A stretch of DNA of 12,669 bases from NCBI RefSeq assembly GCF_002585305.1, contig NZ_NUNF01000045.1:1-12669 (forward strand). Direction: 5' to 3'. This document shows, one piece after another, positions 1 through 5,830 of this stretch. The first letter of the stretch is position 1, and the number at the start of each line of letters is the position of its first letter. Source of the stretch: Bacillus sp. AFS037270. GTDB lineage: Bacteria; Bacillota; Bacilli; Bacillales_B; DSM-18226. Position numbers and translations under genes: made by a program. The notes beneath the pieces were generated by a model, which was not told the DNA's origin, did not search any database, and saw only the letters and a program-made list of their open reading frames with translations.

Positions 1-4
1 TAGC

Positions 5-23
5 ACTTAAACTATCGGGTAGC
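5..23 (+). repeat. Dispersed intergenic repeat, copy A (divergent)
   Basis: ACTTAAACTATCGGGTAGC is the most divergent of five related sequences; the others are at 1386-1415, 2740-2769, 4553-4582 and 5831-5861. It differs from the common core ACTTAAAGTAACGGGTGC at a few positions. The 12 nt that normally precede the core would lie outside the window, so this copy is cut by the edge. All copies point the same way and none lies in a coding region. I do not recognise the family. Confidence 0.55.
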
Positions 24-34
24 AAGAGTTTAAC

Positions 35-69
35 AATGAGTTGCTGCGGCAGCTCATTTTCATTTTTTG
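35..69 (+). terminator. Hairpin plus T-rich tail after repeat copy A
   Basis: AATGA and GCTGC (with a 3-nt bulge between them) pair with GCAGC and TCATT, followed by TTTCATTTTTTG. This has the form of a plus-strand rho-independent terminator. The gene it would end lies upstream of the window, or it belongs to the repeat itself. Confidence 0.45.
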
Positions 70-191
70 TGCTAATGTGGCAGCTAGTTCAAACGAGAAG
101 ACAGTAAAATGGGACACTCATGCTAATTGTCCATGAACACTAGTACAATGAGGAGTTGTCACTATACCGAAAATAAAATAACAACAATTAC

Positions 192-236
192 AAATAGGCA
201 AATATCTATTCCTCTTTAAAAATGACACATACACTA
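192..236 (+). promoter_or_regulatory. Late-sporulation promoter: GerE-like box plus sigma-K/E-like -10
   Basis: AAATAGGC (192-199) fits the GerE-type pattern RWWTRGGY. CATACACTA (228-236) fits the sigma-K -10 form CATAnnnTA and also the sigma-E form CATACAnT. They are 28 nt apart. No convincing -35 is visible, which is common where GerE activates. The same arrangement recurs before 1576 (29-nt gap) and, on the minus strand, before the gene at 9044 (28-nt gap). Assignment to late mother-cell expression is inferred from the motifs. Confidence 0.6.
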
Positions 237-267
237 TTTTTGAAACAATTTGAGGAGGAGATATAAA

Positions 268-483
268 ATGGAAAGACAATTCTTTGGAAGCGGTATGAGT
301 TATGGAGGTTATCCTGGTTATGGCATGGGTTATGGTGGTTACCCATTCCATCATGGTTATGGTGGTTACCCATTCCATCATGGTTATGGTGGTCACCCAT
401 TCCATCATGGTTATGGTGGCTATCCATTCCATCATGGATATGGCGGCTATCCATTTCATCATGGTTATGGTGGCTGCTGTTAG
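268..483 (+). CDS. Gly/Tyr/His-rich tandem-repeat protein, probable spore coat component
   Basis: A 71-residue protein made almost entirely of the nonapeptide GYGGYPFHH: five full copies (residues 21-65), then GYGG and a terminal Cys-Cys. The start is the ATG at 268, preceded by a strong GAGGAGGAG (252-260). A TTG at 250 in the same frame would begin inside that ribosome site and is rejected. There is no signal peptide or membrane segment. Low complexity, Tyr/His/Gly richness, a Cys-Cys end and a sigma-K/GerE-like promoter are typical of Bacillus spore coat or crust proteins, where such residues support cross-linking and assembly. The family is not recognised by name, so the role is inferred. 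It is monocistronic, with a terminator at 594-627. Promoter and leader are nearly duplicated before 1576. Confidence 0.75.
   Translation: MERQFFGSGMSYGGYPGYGMGYGGYPFHHGYGGYPFHHGYGGHPFHHGYGGYPFHHGYGGYPFHHGYGGCC
328..474 (+). repeat. In-frame 27-bp tandem repeat
   Basis: About 5.4 copies of a 27-bp unit encoding GYGGYPFHH. Copies differ mainly at third positions, plus one Tyr-to-His change in the third copy. Near-identity at the DNA level suggests recent expansion or slippage, so copy number probably varies between strains. Confidence 0.9.
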
Positions 484-593
484 AGATGGTTCATGCTAGG
501 CTCTTTAATTAAATATTAGTTAATTTTGCACATGACGTTATTTTAAAAATGAATGTAAAATTTATGGTGGACAATTAATCCTAGATCACCATG

Positions 594-627
594 AAAAAAT
601 GCTTAGCATATTGCCAAGCATTTTTTT
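594..627. terminator. Bidirectional rho-independent terminator
   Basis: AAAAAATGCTT pairs with AAGCATTTTTTT around an inner GC/GC pair and a short ATATT loop. T-runs appear on both strands, so it serves both the coat-type gene from the left and the convergent lipoprotein gene ending at 635. Confidence 0.8.
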
Positions 628-634
628 ATTCACC

Positions 635-1132
635 TTATTTGGCTTTAGGGAATACTCTACGAATTGTTTCAGTAAACTCATTAAAGAAACCTGAGATTGG
701 TCTACCATTACGAATATCAGAGGCATATGTGGTCATGCGATCATAAAAGTCAGGGTTTTCCGATACGTAAACGTTATCAATATCTCGATCGGTGGATTTC
801 ACTCTTTGTGAAATCTTATGTTCAATACTATAAGTACCCTTATTTCGGGATGTAGGTGTGAGCTTTACGGCTACATATGCATTATTTTCTGTAACAATGA
901 CATTTGCCGTGTCCACTTCTTTTAGATCGGCTACTTTTTTAGCTGCATCATCAGCTACACTCATTCTAGATCTATTATCGTAATCATTATTGTCTCTGTC
1001 GTTGGTGATGTTGTTCCTTGTCACATTTTGGTCACGATTTACAACATCATTTTTATTTACGTTATTTCTGGCACACCCTGTTAAATCAAGGCTAAATATA
1101 AGGAATGCAATTAAGATTAGGCTTTTTTTCAT
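635..1132 (-). CDS. YhcN/YlaJ-family sporulation lipoprotein
   Basis: A 165-residue protein with a lipoprotein signal peptide: MKK, a hydrophobic stretch, then the lipobox LTGC with Cys20 as lipidation site. Next comes an Asn/Asp/Arg-rich, probably disordered linker (about 21-55). The C-terminal domain (about 58-165) carries the YhcN/YlaJ pattern: an ADxAAKKVADLKEVDTANVIV block, AYVAVKL, VYVSENPDF and a terminal IRRVFP. In B. subtilis YhcN is a forespore-expressed, spore membrane-associated lipoprotein; it and its relatives are linked to spore germination or outgrowth. The ATG at 1132 has GGAGGG (complement of 1141-1146) 8 nt upstream. It is a single gene converging on the coat-type gene. No clear sigma-G promoter was found by eye. 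Confidence 0.88.
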   Translation of the reverse strand: MKKSLILIAFLIFSLDLTGCARNNVNKNDVVNRDQNVTRNNITNDRDNNDYDNRSRMSVADDAAKKVADLKEVDTANVIVTENNAYVAVKLTPTSRNKGTYSIEHKISQRVKSTDRDIDNVYVSENPDFYDRMTTYASDIRNGRPISGFFNEFTETIRRVFPKAK

Positions 1133-1146
1133 GGTGTATTCCCTCC

Positions 1147-1499
1147 GTGAATTAAGTTAAGCTCTCCATTTCCTTAAAAGATTATTCATATGATGGTTTA
1201 GTTCTTCAATTACTTTATTTACTTTGGATTGGTGGATAAGAACCCTTGTAATGCTTTCAGTTATAAATACTTCTGATTCCACCTTCCCTTATTATTTATT
1301 ATTTAATACTTTATTCTTTTTATACTTATTACTCGGTTAAGGTGAGTTCATTTTTTAAGAGAACTGAAGAGGGGAAAAAGGGATTGTGAAGAAATACACT
1401 TAAAGTAACGGGTGCAAGAGTTGCAGTTCAAGCTGTCATAATGATGAGTTATAACTATATCGTAAATAAAATTACGACCAAGAATGAATGCACTTAATA
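1147..1499. other. Intergenic region between divergent sporulation genes
   Basis: AT-rich DNA between the lipoprotein gene and the 32-residue gene. It holds repeat copy B (1386-1415). From about 1440 it is similar to 148-190, the region upstream of the first coat-type gene. Relative to that region it contains extra bases around 1480-1498 that resemble part of the dispersed repeat (GAATGCACTTAA). No ORF with a ribosome site was found. Confidence 0.5.
1386..1415 (+). repeat. Dispersed 30-nt repeat, copy B
   Basis: GTGAAG, a 6-nt variable stretch, then the core ACTTAAAGTAACGGGTGC. The core is identical to copy C at 2752-2769. Distance from GTGAA to the core is 12 nt, as in copies C, D and E. 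No strong hairpin follows this copy. Confidence 0.75.
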
Positions 1500-1545
1500 A
1501 TATAGGCAAATATCTATTCCTCTTTCAACATGGACACATACATTA
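1500..1545 (+). promoter_or_regulatory. Late-sporulation promoter, duplicate of the one at 192-236
   Basis: ATATAGGC (1500-1507) matches the GerE-type pattern RWWTRGGY, and CATACATTA (1537-1545) matches the sigma-K -10. The gap is 29 nt. A 24-nt block here (1502-1525) is identical to 194-217. A 29-nt block covering the leader and ribosome site (1544-1572) is identical to 235-263. The two promoters are copies of one ancestral sequence. Confidence 0.62.
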
Positions 1546-1575
1546 TTTTTGAAACAATTTGAGGAGGAGATAAAA

Positions 1576-1674
1576 ATGGAAAGAATGTTTGGAATGGGCA
1601 TGGGAGGCTTCCCTGGAATGGGCATGGGAGGCTTCCCTGGAATGGGCATGGGAGGTATGCCTGGATTTATATAG
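1576..1674 (+). CDS. 32-residue Gly/Met-rich repeat peptide, probable spore coat component
   Basis: The peptide starts MERMF and then runs as three copies of the octapeptide GMGMGG(F/M)P (residues 6-29), ending GFI. It is easily missed because of its size, but support is good: ATG with GAGGAGGAG 7 nt upstream, a sigma-K/GerE-like promoter and a downstream terminator (1763-1787). Promoter, leader and the first residues (MER) match the gene at 268, while the body is unrelated apart from being Gly-rich. It contains 10 Met and 14 Gly. There is no signal peptide. Function is unknown; a small structural protein of the coat is the likely role by analogy. Expression as protein is inferred, not shown. 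Confidence 0.65.
   Translation: MERMFGMGMGGFPGMGMGGFPGMGMGGMPGFI
1591..1662 (+). repeat. In-frame 24-bp tandem repeat
   Basis: Three copies of a 24-bp unit encoding GMGMGGFP. The first two are identical and the third differs near its end, giving Met for Phe. Recent in-place expansion is likely. Confidence 0.88.
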
Positions 1675-1762
1675 GCAGTTTCATCAGAATGGATATACCA
1701 TGTATGCTATAACCTAATTTCCAATATTTTGTTATGTTAGTGGTTCTTTTGCGATTAAACAG

Positions 1763-1787
1763 AGCTGTCGATTAGGCAGCTTTTTCT
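1763..1787 (+). terminator. Rho-independent terminator
   Basis: AGCTGTC pairs with GGCAGCT (one T-G wobble) around the loop GATTA, followed by TTTTTCTT. It lies about 90 nt after the 32-residue gene and is its probable terminator. Confidence 0.7.
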
Positions 1788-2142
1788 TATGCTACTACCA
1801 TGAAAGTACAAAACAGTGAAAATCTAAAAAAGGCAATGCTAAAGTAGACCCAGCAATTATAATTTTTAAAAAAGCTGAGCCTAAAATTAAACCTCATGTG
1901 GCAATATCAGTATGACCACAAAAACCATACTTTCATTCTCTGTGGTGAAGTGATGATTTTTCGATTCATGGGTGGCTAACGGGGCAGGTTAGTGAAAGAT
2001 CGAATTCCTAATCGTTACGATTGTGCACTATCAGTTAGTGTACGATTTTTTGTCCAAAATGATAATCATTAAAGAAGTGCCCTTGCGGCAAATTATGCAT
2101 GGGCACTTTGTTTCCATAGATATCCATTTTTTCTTTTGTGAA
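1788..2142. other. Gene-free stretch with a strong orphan hairpin
   Basis: No ORF with a ribosome site. A 12-bp stem (2019-2030 with 2036-2047, three wobbles, loop TCAGT) is followed by TTTTTTG. It has the form of a plus-strand terminator but no plus-strand gene is near. Around 1835-1900 short open stretches in different frames suggest decayed coding sequence, but I recognise no family. Confidence 0.4.
2075..2108 (-). terminator. Possible terminator of the Cys-rich coat-type gene
   Basis: AAGTGCCC (2075-2082) pairs with GGGCACTT (2101-2108) around an 18-nt loop, 35 nt past the minus-strand stop at 2143. The minus-strand tail (CTTTAATG) is weak, so termination is plausible rather than certain. 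Confidence 0.45.
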
Positions 2143-2463
2143 TTAGTAACCGTATAAACCGTTGTATCCGTTGTAGTATCCGTCGTAACCGTTATAGCAG
2201 CTGCCACAGCCACCACAGCCGCCACAGCCGAAGCAGCCGAAGCAACCGAAACATCGGAATCCTCCACAACGAAAGCCCCCGCAACGCATACCGCCGCAGC
2301 GCATGCCACCACACATCATGCCACCACCACAACGCATACCGCCGCCGCAACGCATTCCGCCAAAATGACGCGGATCATTGAGGTTTGGATCAATGGTAAT
2401 TAAATCACCAACTTGGAAATTATCCATTCCTAACATTTGAAGTTCGTTTTGAAGATTCTGCAT
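2143..2463 (-). CDS. Gly/Cys-rich protein, probable spore coat component
   Basis: A 106-residue protein in three parts. The N-terminal segment (1-35) is ordinary sequence, MQNLQNELQMLGMDNF followed by a VGDLITIDPNL stretch. The middle (36-88) repeats GGMRC, GGFRC and FGC and holds all 13 cysteines. The C-terminus (89-106) is Tyr/Asn/Gly-rich. The start is the ATG at 2463, because GGGGAGG (complement of 2469-2475) sits 5 nt upstream; an in-frame ATG at 2502 would place that site inside the gene. There is no signal peptide. Dense cysteine plus a Tyr tail resembles disulfide- and dityrosine-cross-linked coat or exosporium proteins, and neighbours are also sporulation-type. No named family is recognised. 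Metal binding by the Cys array is an alternative. Confidence 0.75.
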   Translation of the reverse strand: MQNLQNELQMLGMDNFQVGDLITIDPNLNDPRHFGGMRCGGGMRCGGGMMCGGMRCGGMRCGGFRCGGFRCFGCFGCFGCGGCGGCGSCYNGYDGYYNGYNGLYGY

Positions 2464-2739
2464 TTTTTCCTCCCCTTTGTATTTATTAATTAGGTTCGTC
2501 ATACACCTATATAGAGAGATGAACGAGGGTAATTCGTCAGTTTCGTTTAAATGAAACCATCATATATACCTGTACTCTCTTCAACAAATTATGATTTCTG
2601 TTAGGTCATTGTCACTGATTTAAGTGCCTATTTCAGTTTGAGGTAATATTAAATGTTGATTATATAAAAACTTGTGGTTGATTAATCTGATATACTGTTG
2701 AAGTTGATGATTCAATGTATGAAAACTAGGATATAGAAT
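2464..2739. other. Intergenic, upstream of the Cys-rich gene
   Basis: AT-rich. On the minus strand ATATAGGT (complement of 2505-2512) matches a GerE-type box, but no CATAnnnTA element lies at the 28-29 nt spacing seen at the other three sites, so no promoter is called. No supported gene. Confidence 0.35.
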
Positions 2740-2769
2740 GTGAAAGAATGCACTTAAAGTAACGGGTGC
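2740..2769 (+). repeat. Dispersed 30-nt repeat, copy C
   Basis: GTGAAA, 6 nt, then ACTTAAAGTAACGGGTGC, with a core identical to copy B. An 8-bp perfect stem-loop (2787-2806, TACCACAA / TTGTGGTA, loop TATG) follows 17 nt later, without a T-run. Confidence 0.75.
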
Positions 2770-2826
2770 TTTAGTTGAAGAAAGCATACCACAATATGTT
2801 GTGGTAATTGAGGTCATTTGTAGTAC

Positions 2827-2872
2827 AAAAAAGGATAGATTGAGAGTATTTTCTACTGCTCACCTATCCTTT
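2827..2872 (-). terminator. Rho-independent terminator on the minus strand
   Basis: AAAGGATAG (2830-2838) pairs with CTATCCTTT (2864-2872), and the loop region carries further pairing (TGAG/CTCA, GTA/TAC). On the minus strand the stem runs into six T (complement of 2827-2832). It ends 13 nt after the minus-strand stop at 2885, supporting a former gene there. Confidence 0.65.
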
Positions 2873-2884
2873 GTGATTTTTCCC

Positions 2885-3068
2885 TTATAATGTCTGACAT
2901 GAAATACAAATTAACTGTTGATAAGGGTGATAAACAATATCTTTTGCAATCGCAGGATTATCACTTATGGTTGATACGGCGAAAATGGGGAAACCTGCTG
3001 TAATCATATAAAAAGAAGCGAACATTACTAAAGACAATTAAAAAATAATTACATATTGGTTTGTCCAT
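2885..3068 (-). pseudogene. Possible frameshifted small membrane protein gene
   Basis: On the minus strand an ATG at 3068 opens MDKPICNYFLIVFS. A one-base shift near 3030 leads into a second open frame of 46 codons (ATG at 3025, stop at 2885-2887) reading MFASFYMITAGFPIFAVSTI, followed by a more polar tail with NPAIAKDIVYHPYQ. Joined, they would give a protein of about 60 residues with two hydrophobic segments. A strong minus-strand terminator begins 13 nt after the stop. There is no good ribosome site before either ATG. The reading depends on joining two frames by eye and on amino-acid composition; no family is recognised. It could instead be a sequencing error in a real gene, or chance. Confidence 0.35.
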
Positions 3069-3292
3069 AGTTTAAGTTTTCTTTTACCTATGGTATATAA
3101 GACCGCCTTTCAAGACTATTTCCAAAAAAAAGTGGTAATTTATAAGTGAACAAATTTACTTTTTCCTTATTATAAAAAAATATTTAGAGTTGTTTGAAAT
3201 AAAAGCAATTGTAGTCAGGTACATGAAGGAATTTAAACTGGATGATTCGAATAAGTTATAGTGAACTTGGTTTTGTTGTATTCTCAAAATAA

Positions 3293-3535
3293 ATGACTGG
3301 AGGATTTCATTTAGAACATTTTTTCGTTATATGGTCGACAGTAGCAAATGAAGATGATTTTGATGCGTATGAATGGCTGTTTTCGAAATGGATTGAGGAT
3401 TATTGTTATCGTCATCCGGAAGGTTCGGATTACCCTGCTATGTTGGGAGAATTAGAAGTTGGAGAGAAATGTATCTCCAAAATAGAAGGGACACACTTGG
3501 TTTTGGTTTATACCTTTTTAGGAACGATTAATTAA
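3293..3535 (+). CDS. Hypothetical protein, possibly a gene fragment
   Basis: An 80-codon open frame from ATG at 3293, opening MTGGFHLEHFFVIWSTVANE. The composition is ordinary globular (many Trp, Tyr, Glu), with an acidic helical stretch DDFDAYEWLFSKWIEDY and a C-terminus LVLVYTFLGTIN. No ribosome site lies upstream, and an in-frame TAA directly precedes the ATG, so the original N-terminus may be lost. A neighbouring frame just upstream (about 3246-3290) is also open, which fits a frameshifted or truncated gene. No family is recognised. It lies 70 nt before the DinB-type gene with no terminator between, but no functional link can be claimed. Confidence 0.4.
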   Translation: MTGGFHLEHFFVIWSTVANEDDFDAYEWLFSKWIEDYCYRHPEGSDYPAMLGELEVGEKCISKIEGTHLVLVYTFLGTIN

Positions 3536-3605
3536 TACTATACTCAGATTTTTTCATGTCTTTTAACTTTGAAAGATTACACTAAACAGTGAGGAGATTG
3601 ATTTT

Positions 3606-4103
3606 ATGCAAGTTGTAGCCAAAATGTTTTTAGAACAACTCGACATGCATTGCTATGAGAATGAGTGGTTTGCATCCATGGATCAGGCGCTTCATGGAGT
3701 CATCGCAGCTGAGGCAGCATGGACAAGTTCGGGAATCAGCAATTCGATTTGGCAGATTGTCAACCACTTGATATTTTGGAATGAAGACGTGATCCATCGA
3801 ATTAAGGGCACAGAGAATCCGCATAAAGCAGAAGGCAATGATGAAACCTTTGGAAATCCGGGGGATCCAGAAGACGAAATTGGGTGGGCCCAGACAGTGC
3901 AGCGCCTTTATGAAGTCATGAATAAATTAAAAACGGTCATTGCGGACCTTGACGATGAAAAGTTAACAGCTCCGTATGCAGCTAACAATTACTCTATTGA
4001 GCGTTTACTCAGCAATATCATGATGCACGATACGTATCATCTCGGCCAAATTGTTCTGTTGCGAAAGTTGCAATCCTCTTGGAGTGGCGTTGATTGGTCC
4101 TAA
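3606..4103 (+). CDS. DinB-superfamily protein
   Basis: A 165-residue protein, the usual length for the DinB/YfiT-like four-helix bundle. The metal-binding triad is in place: His54 in IVNHLIFW (helix 2), and His141 and His145 in MMHDTYHLGQIVLLRKL (helix 4), a stretch very typical of this family. Members bind a divalent metal; some are thiol-dependent S-transferases or hydrolases, and the substrate of most, including this one, is unknown. The ATG at 3606 follows GAGGAG (3591-3596). It appears complete: the end QIVLLRKLQSSW matches usual family C-termini. Its stop codon overlaps the stop of the IS110 remnant on the other strand (4100-4102), so the element debris abuts the gene exactly. Confidence 0.88.
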   Translation: MQVVAKMFLEQLDMHCYENEWFASMDQALHGVIAAEAAWTSSGISNSIWQIVNHLIFWNEDVIHRIKGTENPHKAEGNDETFGNPGDPEDEIGWAQTVQRLYEVMNKLKTVIADLDDEKLTAPYAANNYSIERLLSNIMMHDTYHLGQIVLLRKLQSSWSGVDWS

Positions 4104-4513
4104 CGAAATGAATGAGCTGTTTCCGTTAATGCAGAACTTAATTTTTTGGTCTTGGCCGATTTCCTCTTACCTGCACTTTCATTCTGTTCTGGTACAAGGT
4201 TTGCCCAGGAACACATATGGGCTGCACTCGGAAACTGGGCTTTCACATTGGTTCCGACTTCCGACAGAATCTGTTCGGCCATTCTCCTTGCGATTCCGGG
4301 AATGGAATCGAGTCTTTCGATATCTTCCTCTTGAGGGACGAGTTTTTTCGCAACTTCCTGATCGAGCAGCTCGATTTGTTGAGTAAAAAAATCAATGTGG
4401 TCTTAGATGGTTTTCAACATTAATCGCTGATGAGGGCCAATATAACCTTTCAAGGCCGGTTCCAATTCATCTTTTTTCTTTTTTATAAGAAGGCGTCTTT
4501 TTGCATGGACAAC
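4100..4513 (-). pseudogene. Remnant of an IS110-family transposase
   Basis: Read on the minus strand in one frame, the segment gives a charged stretch with KRRLLIKKKKDELEPALKGY and PHQRLMLKTI, then an in-frame TAA (4403-4405). It continues DHIDFFTQQIELLDQEV, then ERLDSIPGIARRMAEQIL and FPSAAHMCSWANLVPEQNES followed by AGKRK, ending at TAG (4100-4102). The SIPGI..A..IL.E.G and FPSA.H..SWA...P..NESAGK blocks are the C-terminal (transposase 20-type) domain of IS110/IS116/IS902 elements. The N-terminal RuvC-like catalytic domain and the extreme C-terminus are missing, so it is inactive. No element ends were identified. The left limit near 4513 is approximate. Confidence 0.85.
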
Positions 4514-4552
4514 ACATTTAGGGATTGAGTTTAATGAGGTGAAAAAAAGATT

Positions 4553-4582
4553 GTGAAGTCTTGTACTTAAAGTAAAGGGTGC
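4553..4582 (+). repeat. Dispersed 30-nt repeat, copy D
   Basis: GTGAAG, 6 nt, then ACTTAAAGTAAAGGGTGC, one base different from copies B and C. Its last two bases form the start of the terminator stem at 4581-4605, so repeat and hairpin are physically joined. It lies beside the interrupted end of the IS110 remnant. Confidence 0.75.
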
Positions 4583-4612
4583 GTTAATCCAAAAAGGATT
4601 AACGCTTTTTTT
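4581..4612 (+). terminator. Perfect 10-bp stem terminator fused to repeat D
   Basis: GCGTTAATCC and GGATTAACGC form a perfect stem around AAAAA, followed by seven T. This is a textbook rho-independent terminator on the plus strand. The nearest plus-strand gene upstream ended at 4103, so it probably travels with the repeat rather than serving a specific gene. Confidence 0.8.
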
Positions 4613-4708
4613 ATTAGAACTTATTGAGCTAAAGGGCTGATTTGTGGTTGGTTTGGTCCATTTTATTTAAAAATCATCGGTTAGAATACTTACCAAAAAT
4701 AAACATTT

Positions 4709-4731
4709 ATTTAATATTTAAAATATTAAAT
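4709..4731. promoter_or_regulatory. AT-only 23-bp palindrome upstream of the CPBP gene
   Basis: ATTTAATATTT and AAATATTAAAT are perfect inverted arms around one A, 46 nt before the start codon at 4778. The position suits an operator or promoter-overlapping site. The regulator is unknown, and chance is somewhat easier in AT-rich DNA. Confidence 0.4.
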
Positions 4732-4777
4732 CTTAATAGGATTAAAGTAAGATAAAAATAAAAAGGGAGGAAAAGAA

Positions 4778-5608
4778 ATGGTAATCGAGAAATATCGGCA
4801 TCCAATTTTGTTCTATGGATTATCAATTGTAGTTCCGTGGATATTGTGGTTCATTGCTGCATATATCAGTCACATTAAACCCAGTAGAAATCTATATGTT
4901 ATCTTAGTAAGCATTTTGGGGATTATTGGCTTATCGAGTCCATTGGTAATAGCTTGTGTTTTAATGCTCTCAGATTCTTACTTACGAAAGGATTTATTGA
5001 ACAGGTTTTTTAATTTCAATACCATAAAACCATTTTACATTATTATAACCTGTTTTCTTATGATCACGAGTATTCTTCTTGCACAGGCAATTTCCTTGCT
5101 ATTCGGATATAGTACCTCTCAATTTGCACTCTCAGGAAATTCTTCATTTTCAGCAGGCTTTTTTCCAGCTTGGTTTTTGCTCTTTATTGCTCCAATACTT
5201 GAAGAATTAGCTTGGCACTCATATGGCACAGACAGCTTACGAAAACGATTTAATCTTTTTACTGTTTCTATGATTTTTGCTATTTTTTGGGCATTTTGGC
5301 ATTTCCCACTAGCTTTTATTAAAGATTATTATCAAAGCAATCTAGTCGAAACAGGGGTAATATATTCTATAAATTTTGTGGTAAGTCTCATTCCCTTTGT
5401 TCTATTGATGAACTGGTTATACTATAAAACAGGAAGAAATATTATTGTTGCAATCGTTTTTCATATTTCAGCGGGGCTTTTCAATGAAGTATTTTTAACA
5501 CACCCAATGAGTAAAGTCATACAAACCGTTCTTTTGCTTATTTTAACTACAGTAATAGTAATAAAAAATCGGAATTTCTTTTTCAAGTTAGTATATCAAG
5601 AAAAATGA
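4778..5608 (+). CDS. CPBP-family intramembrane metalloprotease homologue
   Basis: A 276-residue polytopic membrane protein with about eight hydrophobic segments (roughly 8-31, 42-66, 85-109, 125-141, 160-180, 195-213, 221-238, 247-262). The CPBP/CAAX-protease (Abi) motifs fall in the right order: Glu142-Glu143 in PILEELAWHSYG, His175 in FWAFWHFPLAF, and His229 with Asn236 in VFHISAGLFNE. These Glu, His and Asn residues form the intramembrane zinc site and active centre. One oddity: the first motif is normally EExxxR, and here the Arg position is His147. Substrates are unknown; relatives act in bacteriocin self-immunity or protein processing. The ATG at 4778 has GGGAGG 7 nt upstream. It is monocistronic, with terminator 5658-5686 and an AT palindrome upstream. 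Confidence 0.85.
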   Translation: MVIEKYRHPILFYGLSIVVPWILWFIAAYISHIKPSRNLYVILVSILGIIGLSSPLVIACVLMLSDSYLRKDLLNRFFNFNTIKPFYIIITCFLMITSILLAQAISLLFGYSTSQFALSGNSSFSAGFFPAWFLLFIAPILEELAWHSYGTDSLRKRFNLFTVSMIFAIFWAFWHFPLAFIKDYYQSNLVETGVIYSINFVVSLIPFVLLMNWLYYKTGRNIIVAIVFHISAGLFNEVFLTHPMSKVIQTVLLLILTTVIVIKNRNFFFKLVYQEK

Positions 5609-5657
5609 TATTGTTTTGATAATGATCCTTAAAATGAGAATCAACATCTAATGCTCT

Positions 5658-5686
5658 AAGACCGCTTTCTAGAGGCGGACTTTTTC
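5658..5686 (+). terminator. Terminator of the CPBP gene
   Basis: AAGACCGC pairs with GCGGACTT (one A-A mismatch) around TTTCTAGAG, followed by a T-run. It lies 50 nt after the stop codon. Confidence 0.75.
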
Positions 5687-5830
5687 TAGTTAAAATAAAT
5701 TATCCCCTACATAGTGAAGGACATTAATTAAAAATATCTGTAGTATGATAGGATTGATTTTACACTTAGGGATAAAAAGGATTAGCTAAAGATGATATTT
5801 GCACTACTTGATGAAATTATATTCCAATTT

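Noticed and set aside
250..267. TTG start at 250 for the first coat-type protein
   Set aside because: It would begin inside the GAGGAGGAG ribosome site that serves the ATG at 268.
118..462. Long minus-strand open frames (118-462, 206-454) across the first coat-type gene
   Set aside because: They are mirror frames of the 27-bp tandem repeat, with no ribosome site; the plus-strand gene has promoter, ribosome site and terminator.
328..474. Possible CRISPR-like array
   Set aside because: The 27-bp units are directly adjacent, in frame and without unique spacers. The dispersed 30-nt repeats are over 1 kb apart, so they are not an array either.
2031..2312. 93-codon Ala/Val-rich minus-strand frame
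   Set aside because: It is a shadow of the Cys/Gly repeat gene in another frame and has no ribosome site.
2464..2502. Upstream ATG at 2502 for the Cys-rich protein
   Set aside because: The GGGGAGG ribosome site would be inside the coding region; the ATG at 2463 is correctly spaced.
2505..2512. GerE-like box ATATAGGT on the minus strand before the Cys-rich gene
   Set aside because: No sigma-K -10 at the spacing seen elsewhere, and it lies too close to the start codon; may be chance.
2620..2817. 65-codon minus-strand ORF
   Set aside because: It runs through repeat copy C, lacks a ribosome site and has no recognisable domain.
4051..4386. 111-codon plus-strand ORF (and 4146-4334, 4217-4423)
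   Set aside because: These are antisense shadows of the IS110 transposase remnant.
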